Position numbers and translations under genes: made by a program | Shown: positions 53,701-63,619 of the stretch, in pieces | Numbering within the stretch: the first letter of the stretch is position 1 | Layout: the number at the start of each line of letters is the position of its first letter | The notes under the pieces: model-generated | Seen by the model: only the letters and a program-made list of their open reading frames with translations | The model's database searches: none | Told to the model about the DNA's origin: nothing | Source: Pterobdella sp. o SKG-2022 | Taxonomy: Eukaryota; Annelida; Clitellata; Hirudinida; Piscicolidae | Direction: 5' to 3' | DNA: 64,000 bases | Assembly (NCBI GenBank): GCA_964035795.1 | Contig: OZ038320.1 | Coordinates: 13,281,076-13,345,075 of the forward strand

Positions 53701-56700
53701 ATTATAAAACTTGAGATACATGAAAAATTGACAGAATTAAAGGCATTAAAAGTTGCTGATCTCATATGAGATCAATGGCCACAAGTGTTAGCAAATGGGC
53801 TTTTTACACAAAATACATTATAACTAGTGGAATTTCAATTTAAAAAAAGTGGCTATTAAAAAAAAATAAATAAAATAGTCAAATAAATGAAAAATAATAA
53901 CTTTTTGTAAATATTAGTTTATTTTTATAATTGAGTGAAACAAAATTTAATAAAATACTTCGTACATCACACAGTTTATTAGGGACAAGCCAAGTATATT
54001 CGGCTACAAATTTTGGGATTGTGCGGTTCTTTAAGCTATTGCTTTAACTTTAACCTGTATTGTGGTAAAAACTTATCAGATCAACGGAAAGGCCTACAAC
54101 TAGGATCATAAGTTTTGCTGAATACTTTGGATGCGGTAGAAGAAATCCAATCGCACACTGCATTTTTTGACAACTTTTTCACAAGTTATCCATTATTGAT
54201 TCATCTAAAAAGTTTTGGTTTTTGAGCAACAGAGAATATAAAAATAACAGGTTAAGAAAAGGCCCTTTGACTGACAAAAAAACAACGAATAAGCAAGAGA
54301 CACTCACAGCTATAGTTTCGATATCAATAAAGAAATTCTAATTGCGAGGTGGCTAGATAATACTGTGGTAAACTTCGGAAAAAACTATAATGCAGTTGAA
54401 CTTATTCATGAAGTAACTTGTTGGAAAAATGAATTATAATCAAAGTTTTAGTTCCAAGGCTTAATGCCTTTGAAACATTTAGCTCAAAATTGTGTGGAGT
54501 GGATAAGGACAATTGGTGGGCAAGCAAATATGCCACAACAATAAAGGCTAAAATGGTATTGGCCAATAATAACAATAATACTTGGTATGGCAGTAATAAA
54601 CTCTCAAATAATCTGTAATTGGTCAAACGAGGAAAGTGATATGGAAGCCCAATAGCGGATTTGCTCACATTTAGAAGAGCAGTTAGCCGATTCTACTTCA
54701 AAAACTCTGCATTTAGGCAACAGAAAATCAAAAGATACAACTGTTCAAGGCATCCACAAGCTTATAATGATGTCTGTTTTAATCTTCAAAGACATATTAT
54801 TATAACTAGAAATTAAGAAAGAAGATGCCAAAACAGGACATGCACCGCTGGACCACGGACATTTTGGAAAAATTCATGGTTACTTTGAGCATAGCTTGAA
54901 TTTAGTTATATCATAATGATAAATAAGAATGAAAATTTTTATTTCCAAAAAATTTGATGAGTTTTTCGATAATATGTGAAATTTCGTTTTCTGTTATTTG
55001 AATATTAGAAGAGTGAAAATCCTTAATAATTTTGAAGAAAAAATATTTGTTTAGAACTTTTTGAAAAATTTTAATTACCTATAAATAGATAAATTTAAAA
55101 TATTTTCATATTTTGTTTAAAAAAAAAATTAAAGTGGTTAAAATCTTCAAACTACTCTTTAATGCTATGCGGTTAAAAGCCTATTTGCTAACACTTGTGC
55201 CCATCGATCTCATATAAAATCACCCTGTATCTCGCTTATTTTTTGCCAAAATTAAAATCTGTTTTTTCTGTGTTTTCGTGAGATTGTTTTAAAGTAGAAA
55301 CAAAAGTTTCAGTAAAAAGCTACTGCCATTAGCATTTTGGGCACAAACGGGTCAAGAGCCGAGGAAAACTTTTAGTCGATCCTTGGTGTATCCCAACTTC
55401 CATTTTGTAAGTTATAATAAAAATATGTGCGAAAAATATATTGCAACTAATTTAAAAAAAAACTTCATTAAAAATGTAGATATGAAAAAACACGTAACAA
55501 CTTCAAGGGACAGTTTTTCGATTTTGCTGACAACATCGTCATTTCAATCAAAACTCAAAATCATGATACCTGGAAGCCTCTATTTCATCGAAACATTGAA
55601 TTATAAATTCAAATATTATAGTATACTAAATTTCGAACATTATGATAAATAATGCTTGTTTTTAAAATTGAATTCAAAAACTTACTTGAGTAAATGCAGA
55701 AGAATCAATAAAATGTTGCCATACAATGAATAGAAACAATAGAGTGCTGAGAAAAAGAATACAAAAAAGAGAGAAGAAAGTGCATGAAGATTGACTTCAA
55801 ATTATAACCATGATCTTTATGATTGAAAGCATATAATTCTGAGACCAAATAATAAAGATGAATTATCAGAAGTTAATTGAAATGTTAGTGTTAGAATGAG
55901 TGTAAACCTGATAAAGATTATATAAGACACCATATGCTGTAGTCATTAAGCACCAGTGATAACAACTTGACCTCGACAGTGATAAAAATTTTGATTCATT
56001 TGAGAATTTACTCATATAAGCTTATATAAAGCTGACTGGTTTTATGCATTTTTTTGATAAAATAAATTTTTTCCAAAATTTTAAATTTTAATTGTGAAAA
56101 ACAACTTTTATAAAAATTTTGCATTTGATAGATACGACTATTTCATAATGATAGAAGCATTTTATTGTGATTGATAAGTTTAAAGACACAAACATCAAAT
56201 ACAATACATTTGAAAACTCAACATAAAACTACATTTTATTTAAAATTAGAGTATAACGTTGGTCATGTTTGCTCTCCTCAACCCAATAAGTTACAATTCA
56301 AATTTATGTAAATTAAATTTTAATCACCGAAATGTTGTATTGCTGTCTTCGTGAATGGGACTTGCGGTATAAATGAAAACCCCTATCTAATTGGATACCA
56401 TTATGGGAACATGGACATTAAAAAAAATGAACAGCAACCTGTTGCCTTATTTTCGAAGAAATGATTTTAAAATTTCTTTATTGGTTGGTTTTGTCGATAT
56501 ATTGATAAACCTTAATGGGAATTAGCGGATTTGGCTAATAGGATTTTTAAACATTTTCTCAATCGTTGCTGCTCAAGAATTTTTAATCTTGAAAAAACTC
56601 TGAAGGAAAGCAAAAAATACTAATGCGTCATATGTAGTTTTATTGATTTTATAACACAGTTTCTATATAAAAATAGAAAATTTCAATTGAATGCACATAT

Positions 56701-59700
56701 ATAAACTTTTTATTATTATTGTTGTATTGACAATATTGGAAAACTTTTTGTTGCGGTTTTATTACAAAGACATATATTTAATAAATTATTTAGATCAACA
56801 TGTTTTTCATATATTATGAAAAAGTGAGGAAATTTAAAATTATATAACATCTCGAGAATTCAACAGTTAATGAATTATTATCAATGCACGTCAGCATCAA
56901 TATGTAGGTTAATTATGCTTATAAAACAAAAAACAGATCGACTCAACGCAGCACTATGTTTGTTAAAGAACTGTTTAACAAATTGCATCAATATTAGTTT
57001 ACATTACATGAATGCAACATGCCACTTTTCTCACACTCGTTTTACACATGCAGTAATTCAAGTTTTATTGCCTGAAAGCTTAAACATAGATCAAGCATGT
57101 TAATTAATGGCCCTCGTCATCATAAGCACATAGCAGAAAGGATAATGATTACTTGATAGAATTTCAAAAACAATCATTGCATTTTAATCTTGACTTCATC
57201 CACTGCAGTTGTGTTATCTATATCAGCTTTATTTTAAAAGTCCAAAACTTCCATTTATTCTGAATAACTTTTAAAAAATTTTGTTTGCAGCATTATTATA
57301 TTCATTTTATATCTTCAATTTAATCCCCACGTTGTAAAACAGCGTTTGAGTCATATTTGAGACATTTTGATCGATCAAAGAATAATAAAAAAAAAACAAA
57401 AACTACAATAATAATGAAAATGTGAGAATAAAACGCCAAGAATTTATTAATTTATTAAACAAAGCTTTTCGTTAGAAAATCTTACATTATCAAGTGACGA
57501 CACGAAAAGCTCCGTGTATCAAGTTAATGAATACTTTGTTTTAATCACTATTTGGTCTAAGCTATTCGTCAACAATGGAATACTATTATTTTTATTATTA
57601 TTAGCAGTGGTAGCAATACAAAGGGAACTCTAAATTATTTGAAATATTGCAATTAGTAGTAAATTATATAATTATAATTAGCACCTTGAATAAAACAAAA
57701 AGCTTACTTGAAAATATTTGCAAAATATACCATAACTGAATCATGAATATAAAGCAACATTTTTTCACTCTTCTTTGATAAATTTTTCAGAGGCATCTTA
57801 TGTATCTTCTAATTAAAAAAGCAACACTCAATCAAAAAACAAAAGTCAAAAAACGTATAAACTTATGTTATTGAAGTACCATTTGTTCTTACTTCGACAA
57901 ATTTTTATACATATGAGTAAAATGCTAGAAATGATTAAAAGACGATAAATATTAATTATCATAATTATTTTATTAAGATGAGTATTAATTTGTGAGGTGA
58001 ATCTTGAATCTGATAATTTCAAGTTGGACGTTAGTTCGGACAGGTAGTCTATAGAAATTCGTCCCAAGAAAATGTCTTTTTATCCATCATTCTATTGTAT
58101 TATCAATAATCTAGACTGACCGCTGTCAACCCCAGTTACTGGGACATGTACAGTAGTATATTCTAATTGGATTAATAATAATAATAGTAAAAAACAAAGA
58201 AGCACAGTTTGCGAACTAGGATTGCTCCAAAGAGGCTAAATAAGAAATAGCATTGATAATATTAGTTTAAGTGGTAATAGGTGCATATCATAAATAAATA
58301 TATTGTATATCATTCTCAGAACAGTGACCTTATATAAGATGCATCTAAAAGTAGGCATTTAGTGAATATTTATAAAAGTTTAAATTAGTTCTGGGCATGA
58401 CGTTAAAAGGCATCTACGCCTTAGCGTTTAGGCCTGCTAGTTGGTGGGGCTGCTACCCTTTCAGGGTACAAATCTAAACGACCCTTCCCTGTCCTCCAGT
58501 ATTCCTTTGGGTTTACTAATTTTATCTTGTTTCAAAATAACTTTTTTGGAGAACCCCACACAGACTGTTTCATCAGTCTGCTCTCATCAGGCCAGGTTCT
58601 TAAGACAAGTTCTTAATATACAAAGAAACATCCTAAGACCAACACTAACAGCCTGATGATGAAGATAGGGTACGTTCCTGATCTACACGGTGAAACATGG
58701 AAAAAAAAGTGTTCAAATGTTTCCAATGCATTTATTAAATTATCAATTGAAGATGCATGTATATTAGTCACAAAATATCCATCAAGTTCTGAATGTTAAT
58801 TTCATATTTGAATGTAACTCATAAGAAGCATTTTAATGTATTTTCATTAAGTAATTTTTTTGAAAATTTTAGGTCGAGTTATCATAAACGTTAGCGAAAT
58901 GCTAACCGATTAATCTTATCGAAAGTTATTGCTACTTTTGCCCTCTTGAATGTTTTTAAAACCTCATTTGTTAATTAATTTTCAATTATAAAATTGCTTT
59001 TTTCAAAAGCCAAACCGTAAAATTAATATAATTTCAGAACACTAGTAAGTTTATTAAGATACGAAGCTTTTCGTTATCAACGAACATTTTCAAGTAACGT
59101 TGATAACGAAAAGCTTCGTATCTTAATAAACTTACTAGTGTTCTGAAATTCTATTCAATTATAAAATTGCCAAAAATTCATTATACGTGATGCTTTTTTC
59201 AATGATCTATTTTATATTTTAATTCACACGACGCATTTGGAATAAATGTATATAGAAATTTATAGATTATGCTAAGGTAAAAAAATTAAATTGAAAAACT
59301 ATGAAATTTTTATTTGAAAAAAAAATATTCTCACAAAAGACCAAACCTTGCTATTCTATAAATAGTTTGGATTTTTTACCTGTTTTGAAATAGTTTTATC
59401 CTAGCATACCGAGTTAATTGGTGTTAATATACCCTTTTAAAAATACTTGTCGACAACATTAGAGAGTAATTTTGTATTGAGAAATGCAGCAAAACTTGAA
59501 ATAAATTAATTTGAGTTTTGCAAAAGATGAAGTATCAAATCTACAAGGCACAGAATGTTCAATGAAACACAATAACATACCCCGTCATCATTTTCTTTGA
59601 GCAAAATAGATACGTTGAAGGTGACAAATGTGATGAAGGACAATGTGAAAATAGTTTTTAGCACCTATTCACGAAAAAATTTAAATTTCTTTTGATTAAA

Positions 59701-59771
59701 AGACTAATAACATTAAATAACAATGTGCAGAAGTAGAAAAGTGGTCTTACCTGTTTAGTCTTTGCTCTCAT
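39497..59771 (-). CDS. MGAT2: Alpha-1,6-mannosyl-glycoprotein 2-beta-N-acetylglucosaminyltransferase (GnT-II)
   Basis: Golgi type-II enzyme that adds GlcNAc from UDP-GlcNAc to the alpha-1,6 arm, making complex N-glycans. Fourteen exons join in phase (about 495 residues; human about 447): 59771-59751, 59664-59581, 50671-50316, 50226-50181, 49802-49659, 49456-49359, 48786-48687, 48338-48208, 44415-44340, 44112-44023, 43392-43341, 41154-41085, 40605-40471, 39581-39497. The first two encode a basic tail and membrane anchor (MRAKTKQVLK then TIFTLSFITFVTFNVSILL). Stem to 50226. The catalytic domain has VHNRTEYLKHLISSL, VLVIFSHDHYDDEIN, FYPYSQQLYQHEFPG, EDPRDCPR, GHYREAKYTQTKHHWFWK, the metal-binding LFLFMEEDHF, CPSCDIMTLGTY, NKHNMGMSF, LDDYNWDWSL, APRIFHIGDG, NKQYLFP and NGGWGDERDKQLC, then TGA at 39499-39497. 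An alternative in-phase first exon is at 52076-51981. Vertebrate MGAT2 has an intronless coding region, unlike this. Introns carry the transposon relics listed separately. Confidence 0.93.
42297..43245. mobile_element. Long inverted-repeat (fold-back) element in an MGAT2 intron
   Basis: Left arm 42297-42560 (starting TGGTCCTGGGCATGA) is reverse-complemented, with divergence, at about 42965-43245. Shared blocks include TATAACCTGG, GTCATTTGGCTT or its variant, TTGACAACGGCAA, and the GACGTTAG/GACATTAG end. The centre holds a motif TCTAATTGGATTAATAA and a tRNA-derived SINE. Related single arms lie at 57990-58185 and a second two-arm copy at 60390-60985, so this is an interspersed non-autonomous family. 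Confidence 0.75.
42680..42856 (+). mobile_element. tRNA-derived SINE
   Basis: The head resembles a tRNA gene: box A-like TAGCTCAAAGGTAAAGCA at 42685-42702 and box B-like GAGTTCGATCCTAC at 42727-42740, spaced as in RNA polymerase III genes. The body ends with two AAGCGCTTT motifs (about 42795 and 42818) like those seen near the 3' end of several invertebrate SINEs, then a short (CATTA)n tail at 42836-42855. It lies in the centre of the inverted-repeat element, so it inserted there later or is part of it. Confidence 0.7.
45638..47008 (-). pseudogene. piggyBac-type transposase relic (copy 1)
   Basis: Minus strand, inside the MGAT2 intron 44416-48207. N-terminal DDE_Tnp_1_7-like segment 47008-46715 (VFINEIISIIVYMTNTYAF, EEKIKVYIGILLLTGY). 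Middle part 46396-46181 (ELVSSAM and FCDLFLTSLPLLDKL, the piggyBac FxxxFFTS-type block). C-terminal catalytic segment at about 46060-45860 (MGRVDRFDQNI, then the RGKK and NAWNLYK motifs split across frames). A cysteine-rich tail (DQGRCSHCKKQ, RCKACEVPL, CWYDFHAK) is followed by a TGA near 45638. Frameshifts and stops separate all pieces, so it is dead. Terminal repeats and TTAA ends were not identified. Confidence 0.85.
47586..47876. repeat. (GATA)n / (TCTA)n microsatellite
   Basis: Nearly 290 bases of AGAT tetranucleotide repeats with scattered variants (AAAT, AACG, GGGT). It yields long artificial Tyr/Leu/Ser/Ile frames on the minus strand. Lies in an MGAT2 intron. Confidence 0.97.
47995..48175 (+). 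repeat. CATGCTAGCATGGGTTGGA-type interspersed repeat, longer copy
   Basis: CATCATCATC triplets, then the TTCCATGCTAGCATGGGTTGG core, then about 125 bases that include TCTACGGTCTTGGGCAAGTT and end near CCTCGATAGGC. It shares its first 55 bases with 11597-11655. It ends about 30 bases from MGAT2 exon 48338-48208, so it lies close to that exon's donor but does not cover it. Confidence 0.6.
51981..52076 (-). other. Alternative MGAT2 first exon candidate
   Basis: Minus-strand ATG at 52076 opens a 32-codon frame (MLRYCGLSQLLGSLCAYS..., hydrophobic) ending at a GTAAGC donor that joins in phase 0 to the 50671 acceptor. It would give a signal-anchor like the 59.6-59.8 kb exon pair. The bases before this ATG are a poorer start context (T at -3) and the tail has a single Arg, so the upstream pair, with A at -3 and several Lys/Arg, is preferred. 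Both could be used from separate promoters. Confidence 0.4.
52655..52885. mobile_element. Fold-back element A (80-bp arms)
   Basis: Arms 52691-52770 and 52790-52869 are near-perfect reverse complements (sharing ATCAATTGAGGATTCAT and CGATAAATATAGCTTTA or its variant), with a 19-base loop containing GTTAGCATGC. A half copy with the same outer flank (CAGAGAC...CGTATAGC, inverted) is at 61021-61155, and a decayed loop-region copy at about 58873-58935. Probably a non-autonomous hairpin MITE. Confidence 0.8.
53068..53158. mobile_element. Fold-back element B (perfect 36-bp arms)
   Basis: 53068-53103 is exactly reverse-complemented at 53123-53158, with a 19-base loop. Arms begin ACAAAGCTTTTCGTAAGTC. 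A diverged relative with AAAGCTTTTCGTTAG and CTTACATTATCAAG is at 57462-57515. Shares the AAGCTTTTCG core with element C. Confidence 0.85.
53408..55355 (+). mobile_element. piggyBac-type DNA transposon with intact inverted ends (copy 2, degenerate)
   Basis: Left end TTAA (53408-53411) then CCCGTTTGTGCCCA (53412-53425). Right end TGGGCACAAACGGG (55338-55351), an exact 14-base reverse complement, then TCAA (a mutated TTAA target). Subterminal sequence includes the perfect palindrome GATCTCATATGAGATC just inside the left end and again at about 53759-53774. Between about 53980 and 54650 the plus strand shows decayed transposase: FFDNFFTSYPLLIHL, RLRKGPLTDKK, CGVDKDNWWA, and KWYWPIITIILGMAV in shifted frames, all with stops. 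Total length is about 1.94 kb. It could be mobilised only by transposase supplied from elsewhere, if at all. Confidence 0.88.
55356..57455. other. AT-rich intronic DNA, nothing recognised
   Basis: Lies in the long MGAT2 intron between the 59.6 kb anchor exon and exon 50671-50316. The small frames at 55383-55652 and 56870-57103 show no family motifs. Confidence 0.4.
57462..57520. repeat. Decayed relative of fold-back element B
   Basis: Contains AAAGCTTTTCGTTAG, CTTACATTATCAAGTGA and then CACGAAAAGCT, i.e. a left arm and a shortened right arm of the element at 53068-53158. Confidence 0.6.
57990..58185 (+). repeat. Partial copy of the inverted-repeat family (single arm plus centre)
   Basis: Shares with 42500-42665 the blocks ATCTTGAAT, ATAATTTCAAG, GACGTTAGTTCGGAC, GTCTATA and the centre motif TCTAATTGGATTAATAA. 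About 58388-58410 restarts with the other end of the arm (CTGGGCATGACGTTAAA). Confidence 0.65.
58873..58935. repeat. Decayed copy of fold-back element A centre
   Basis: GTTATCATAAACGTTAGC...ATGCTAACC...TCTTATCGAAAGTTATTGCT matches the loop and inner arm of 52760-52815 with substitutions. Confidence 0.5.
59030..59150. mobile_element. Fold-back element C (perfect 53-bp arms)
   Basis: 59030-59082 is exactly reverse-complemented at 59098-59150, with a 15-base loop. The arm holds GAAGCTTTTCGTTATCAACG next to the loop and AATTTCAGAACACTAGT at the outer end. Outside it, the 17-base sequence TTCAATTATAAAATTGC occurs at 58981-58997 and again at 59155-59171, in direct orientation. Perfect arms imply a recent origin or gene-conversion-like upkeep. 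Confidence 0.9.
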
Positions 59772-59991
59772 GATAAGAAGAGGTATCAAAACAAAAATCT
59801 CTCAACCGAATTATGAAACTGTTGGAGTTTTATTATGAATTAGCCATTATAAACAGCTATAATATAGATGTGGCATTTGGACAAATATTGATACTTTTGG
59901 ATCAATAGCTGATAATGTTACTTTTAAATAACGAAAAAATTCATATTTCTAAAATTTCCTTTGTAATGGTTCATAATCAATTTGAAGTCTT

Positions 59992-59995
<4 letters not shown>

Positions 59996-60058
<63 letters not shown>

Positions 60059-60073
60059 GTATATATATATATA
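59996..60073. repeat. (AT)n microsatellite
   Basis: About 55 bases of uninterrupted AT dinucleotides, followed by GTATATGTATAT variants and a further short AT run. It lies just upstream of the proposed MGAT2 first exon. Confidence 0.97.
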
Positions 60074-60389
60074 AGTTCTGAAAATTAATTTTTTATTGAA
60101 GCTAGTTACGTCATGACTGTTTAAAAGTATATTGATAGCTGTCTGTGAATAATAATTTTTATTTTAAATTTTTTAAACATAGAAAAATCATTTATTTATG
60201 AGACTTTACACAAAAAGTAACACTGTAAAACATACTGTGCTTCAGAGTCCCCAATATGGGATGACTGATCATCAACTTACATACTTTATAATGATATATG
60301 AACCATCTTGAATTATGCTGCTGTACATGTTCCAGTAAACAGTCTAAGTTATTGATAGTACCCATAACGTAATTTATAAAATGAGCCAT

Positions 60390-60985
60390 TCACTTGGACA
60401 AAATTTTCATAAACTATCAACCCAAGCTAATGGCCAACTTGAAATTATTGAATTCAAGTTCTGCCATTAACACACTTGAGCAGTTTTTCTTGCCATGGTC
60501 AAAAAAAATCATCCTTCAGGCCTAATATAAAAATATTAGCATGTTGAAACTTGCTACCAGATTCTAATGTTATCCTGGTTATAACAGACAAGCAGTTTTG
60601 AATTAAAGGTGCTGTTTGGTGCAGTTTTATATAGCGCCCAGAATTGGTAACAAAAATATGAATATAAAAAAAGCATCTAAAGAAACTGAATAAAATTAAT
60701 ATCAAAGAGCAGTTTGGTCCTGGGTATGATTTTTAACTGCACAAAAATTAGTGTCTTCAACTTAAAGCGGTCTTTCTGTTATAAACAAGACAACAATGGA
60801 CTGCGGTAACAAGTATGACAAACTGAAGGACTGGTATCATTGTCATTTGGCTTGACAGTTGACTATATTTTTAAATTGATAATAGCAAAACAAACTACCC
60901 ATGTGTAGAAACAGTGAATCTTAAATTCAATAGTTTCAAGTTGGATATTAGCTCAAGCTGGCAGTCTATGAAATTTTTTTTCAAA
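60390..60985. mobile_element. Second two-arm copy of the inverted-repeat family
   Basis: An arm in minus orientation (about 60395-60660) is followed by one in plus orientation (about 60712-60985). Shared blocks: GTCCTGGGTATGA, CAATGGACTGCGGTA, GGTATCATTGTCATTTGGCTT, CTGGCAGTCTATGAAA. Arm order is reversed relative to 42297-43245, so the GTCCTGGG ends face each other here. Confidence 0.65.
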
Positions 60986-61020
60986 AAAAAGCTTATTTCT
61001 TAATAATGATATAAGTATCA

Positions 61021-61155
61021 GCATGCTAATGTTTTATGATATGGCTATACTTATCAAAATTATAGCTTTCATTTTGAATGAATGTATGAATCCTCAATTG
61101 ATGTTTTTAAAGTTTAATTGCTATACAAAACATACATAAGATGTCTCTGAAAAGT
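61021..61155. repeat. Half copy of fold-back element A
   Basis: GGCTATACTTATC, ATTATAGCTTTCAT, ATGTATGAATCCTCAATTGAT and the outer flank (GCTATACAAAACATACATAAG, ATGTCTCTGAAAAG) match one arm plus the flank of 52655-52885. Confidence 0.7.
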
Positions 61156-61199
61156 ATCATCAATAATTTAGGCCAACTATTGTCAACCCTAGCTATAAA

Positions 61200-63515
61200 G
61201 CAGTATAATCTAATGAAAATATTTCTTGAAATTATTTTTTAGATGTAAACTTTGAGTATTAATTGTTATAGATTAAATTGAATTTTTTATCCATAAAGAT
61301 TATATATATATATAATTATTCAAATAAATTGTAGTTGAATAATTCAAAGTTGAAAATATGTTGAAAAATAAAATTTTTTATTAAAAGTTTAATTTATTTC
61401 AGACATAAAGTTGGAACTGATTTTGATTTTCTTTTGAAATGAGCAATATTCATAGAAAACTTGAAAATTGCTGAACAACTGACATATAATAAATTTTTTA
61501 GATTTTTTTAAAAATTATGATATGAAAAAAATATAAATTACTAACCCCAAAGAACAGTTATAAAGAAAAAAGCAAGTTCAAGACCATTCAACATCAAAGT
61601 ATGAACTCATCATTAAAAAATTATTACTGTTTAATTGGTAAGTTAGGCTCAAAAAAAATTTTTGGAAATGAAAAACAATGGTTCAATGACATTTTGTAAA
61701 ACTTATTACCTGAAAGAAATTTAAAAGTTAATTCTTTATATCTTGGCATAAAGCCTGTCTAATGACCAAATAGTTTTAAGAGTTATTAAAAATATATATT
61801 TTTTTAAAAAATTGGTTATTTTTACATAATAAAAAAAAACATGCAATTACCAATTATCAAAGTATTCTGTTTTTTATTTTTTTTATTTTTTTATCGAAAT
61901 TTACAGAATAAATTTTTTTGAAACATACTGAATTTATTATGAAAGGTAACAATTTTAATGAAAATCTTCAATGTTAAAAGCGCCGAGACAAAATTTTTGA
62001 ATTCGCCTGTCGGCCAAATGTAAGTGTTTTACATATATTCTTTTAATTATTGCAGTTTAATATTTTTTTTCGTGATTTTGCTTGATTTAAGATATTTATA
62101 TGCAATAGTTATCAAATTTTTTTTTGAAGTTTTTGTTAATGTTTTCGACGTTAGTTTAGTTCTCGCTGGCAAATGATCTTGTGTAGTTTGGAAGTCATAT
62201 AAAATGAGAGATTTTTCCTATTTAACAGTTTCATAAAAATTTCATAATTTGATTCAGGCACCGTATTCAAAAGCCTCGTACTGCCTAAAATTATTGTTTT
62301 AAATGATATCATCCTTATTTATTGCTTTTTAGTTTTTGTTCTTCTTTTCAATGAACCATTTTGAAGAATCTTTGCAAAATAAGTTAAGATAATTTGATTA
62401 ATTAAAAGTATTAAAAAATGCTATGGGATCAAAATAATTTTGTTGAACCTAGGCTTGTCTTATAAGCATTTAGAAGTTACAGAAAATAGTTCATTATAGT
62501 TTAGTCAATAAAGAAGATTTTGAGTAAAAGGTTAAAAGAAATGGAGAAGACAAATATTCTTGAATGCTTCAATAAATAGCTCCAAAGATAATGGTTAATT
62601 GTGGTAAAATTTTTTTATTATATTTACAAATGATATTTTTGTTGAAAGCTACAGTTTTTTACAAGAATATTTGAAAATAATTGTTAAAATACATTTGCCA
62701 TTAATGAAACTTCAGAAGACTTAGATGATATTTATTAAAAATATTTTTTTGAAAGTTTGGCTCACAAATTCTATATGTATCCTATGTTATTTTTTTTTTT
62801 TTTCAGCTAGACTGACAACTTTTCACACATGAAGACATATTTAAAGTTTTAGATAAATCAATATCATGTGTCTTGAAAATTAAGCTTCAAATATACAACA
62901 GAGTTGATGGCTTACATCAAGCAAAGCAAATCTACTTCAGCCATCGAAATCTCATTGGAAAATGCATCTAACATTTTAATTCAATGTGAAGTTAGTTTAA
63001 AATTTTGTTTCTGGTCAAATATGAATTTTCAATTATTTAAATAATCATCTCAAAATAAAAGATAAAATGAAAAGTAGATTAAAAAAACTTATCATAATCA
63101 CTAATTTTTTTTTTAAAAAACATTTGTATGATTATTTTCAAATTAATAATAATCAAGGCTTAATTCATTGTGATTAACACAGGTTTATTAATATAACTTT
63201 AGAGTAAATGCATTTGATTCAGACTAATAGATATGCAAAGTTCAATTTGATACATTATTTTTGAAAAATATCTTTTATTTCAATGAATTAACCATTCAGA
63301 TAACAAAAGCCATTGTAAAGTATGTGTTGTACAATAGAGGCATAACTGGCATGTGGTTTGACCATTTAATGCATTCTTATCGACTGGTAATTATCATTGA
63401 TATGTATATAATTAAACTATATTCATAGAAGTTATATGGAATTTGAATATATTCACATTATATATTGATATATCAATGCATTGATCTTATCTTATCTCTA
63501 ATTCTCATTCACGTT
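61200..63515. other. AT-rich DNA, nothing recognised
   Basis: Poly-A/T tracts and short AT repeats (for example near 61305). No frame, splice pair or transposon motif could be supported. Confidence 0.4.
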
Positions 63516-63522
63516 TTGCAGA

Positions 63523-63619
63523 ATTCGCTACAGTTCAAACAAGGATCGAAAAAGTTGAATCACTTGAAAGCAATGACAAGGTGGCTAAACTATTAACATT
63601 TGCACTTCAATTTAAGTAA
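63523..63619 (+). other. Candidate terminal exon, unrecognised
   Basis: A pyrimidine-rich acceptor (TTTTGCAG, ending 63522) leads into a frame reading FATVQTRIEKVESLESNDK, continuing to a TAA at about 63617-63619. The peptide is charged and heptad-like, as in a coiled coil. There is also a GTGGC step after SNDK that could act as a weak donor. Upstream partners were not found; it may be chance. Confidence 0.2.

Noticed and set aside
54402..54668. Minus-strand 88-codon frame with hydrophobic runs
   Set aside because: Opposite strand of the decayed piggyBac transposase, whose plus-strand motifs (DNWWA, KWYWPI) explain the sequence.
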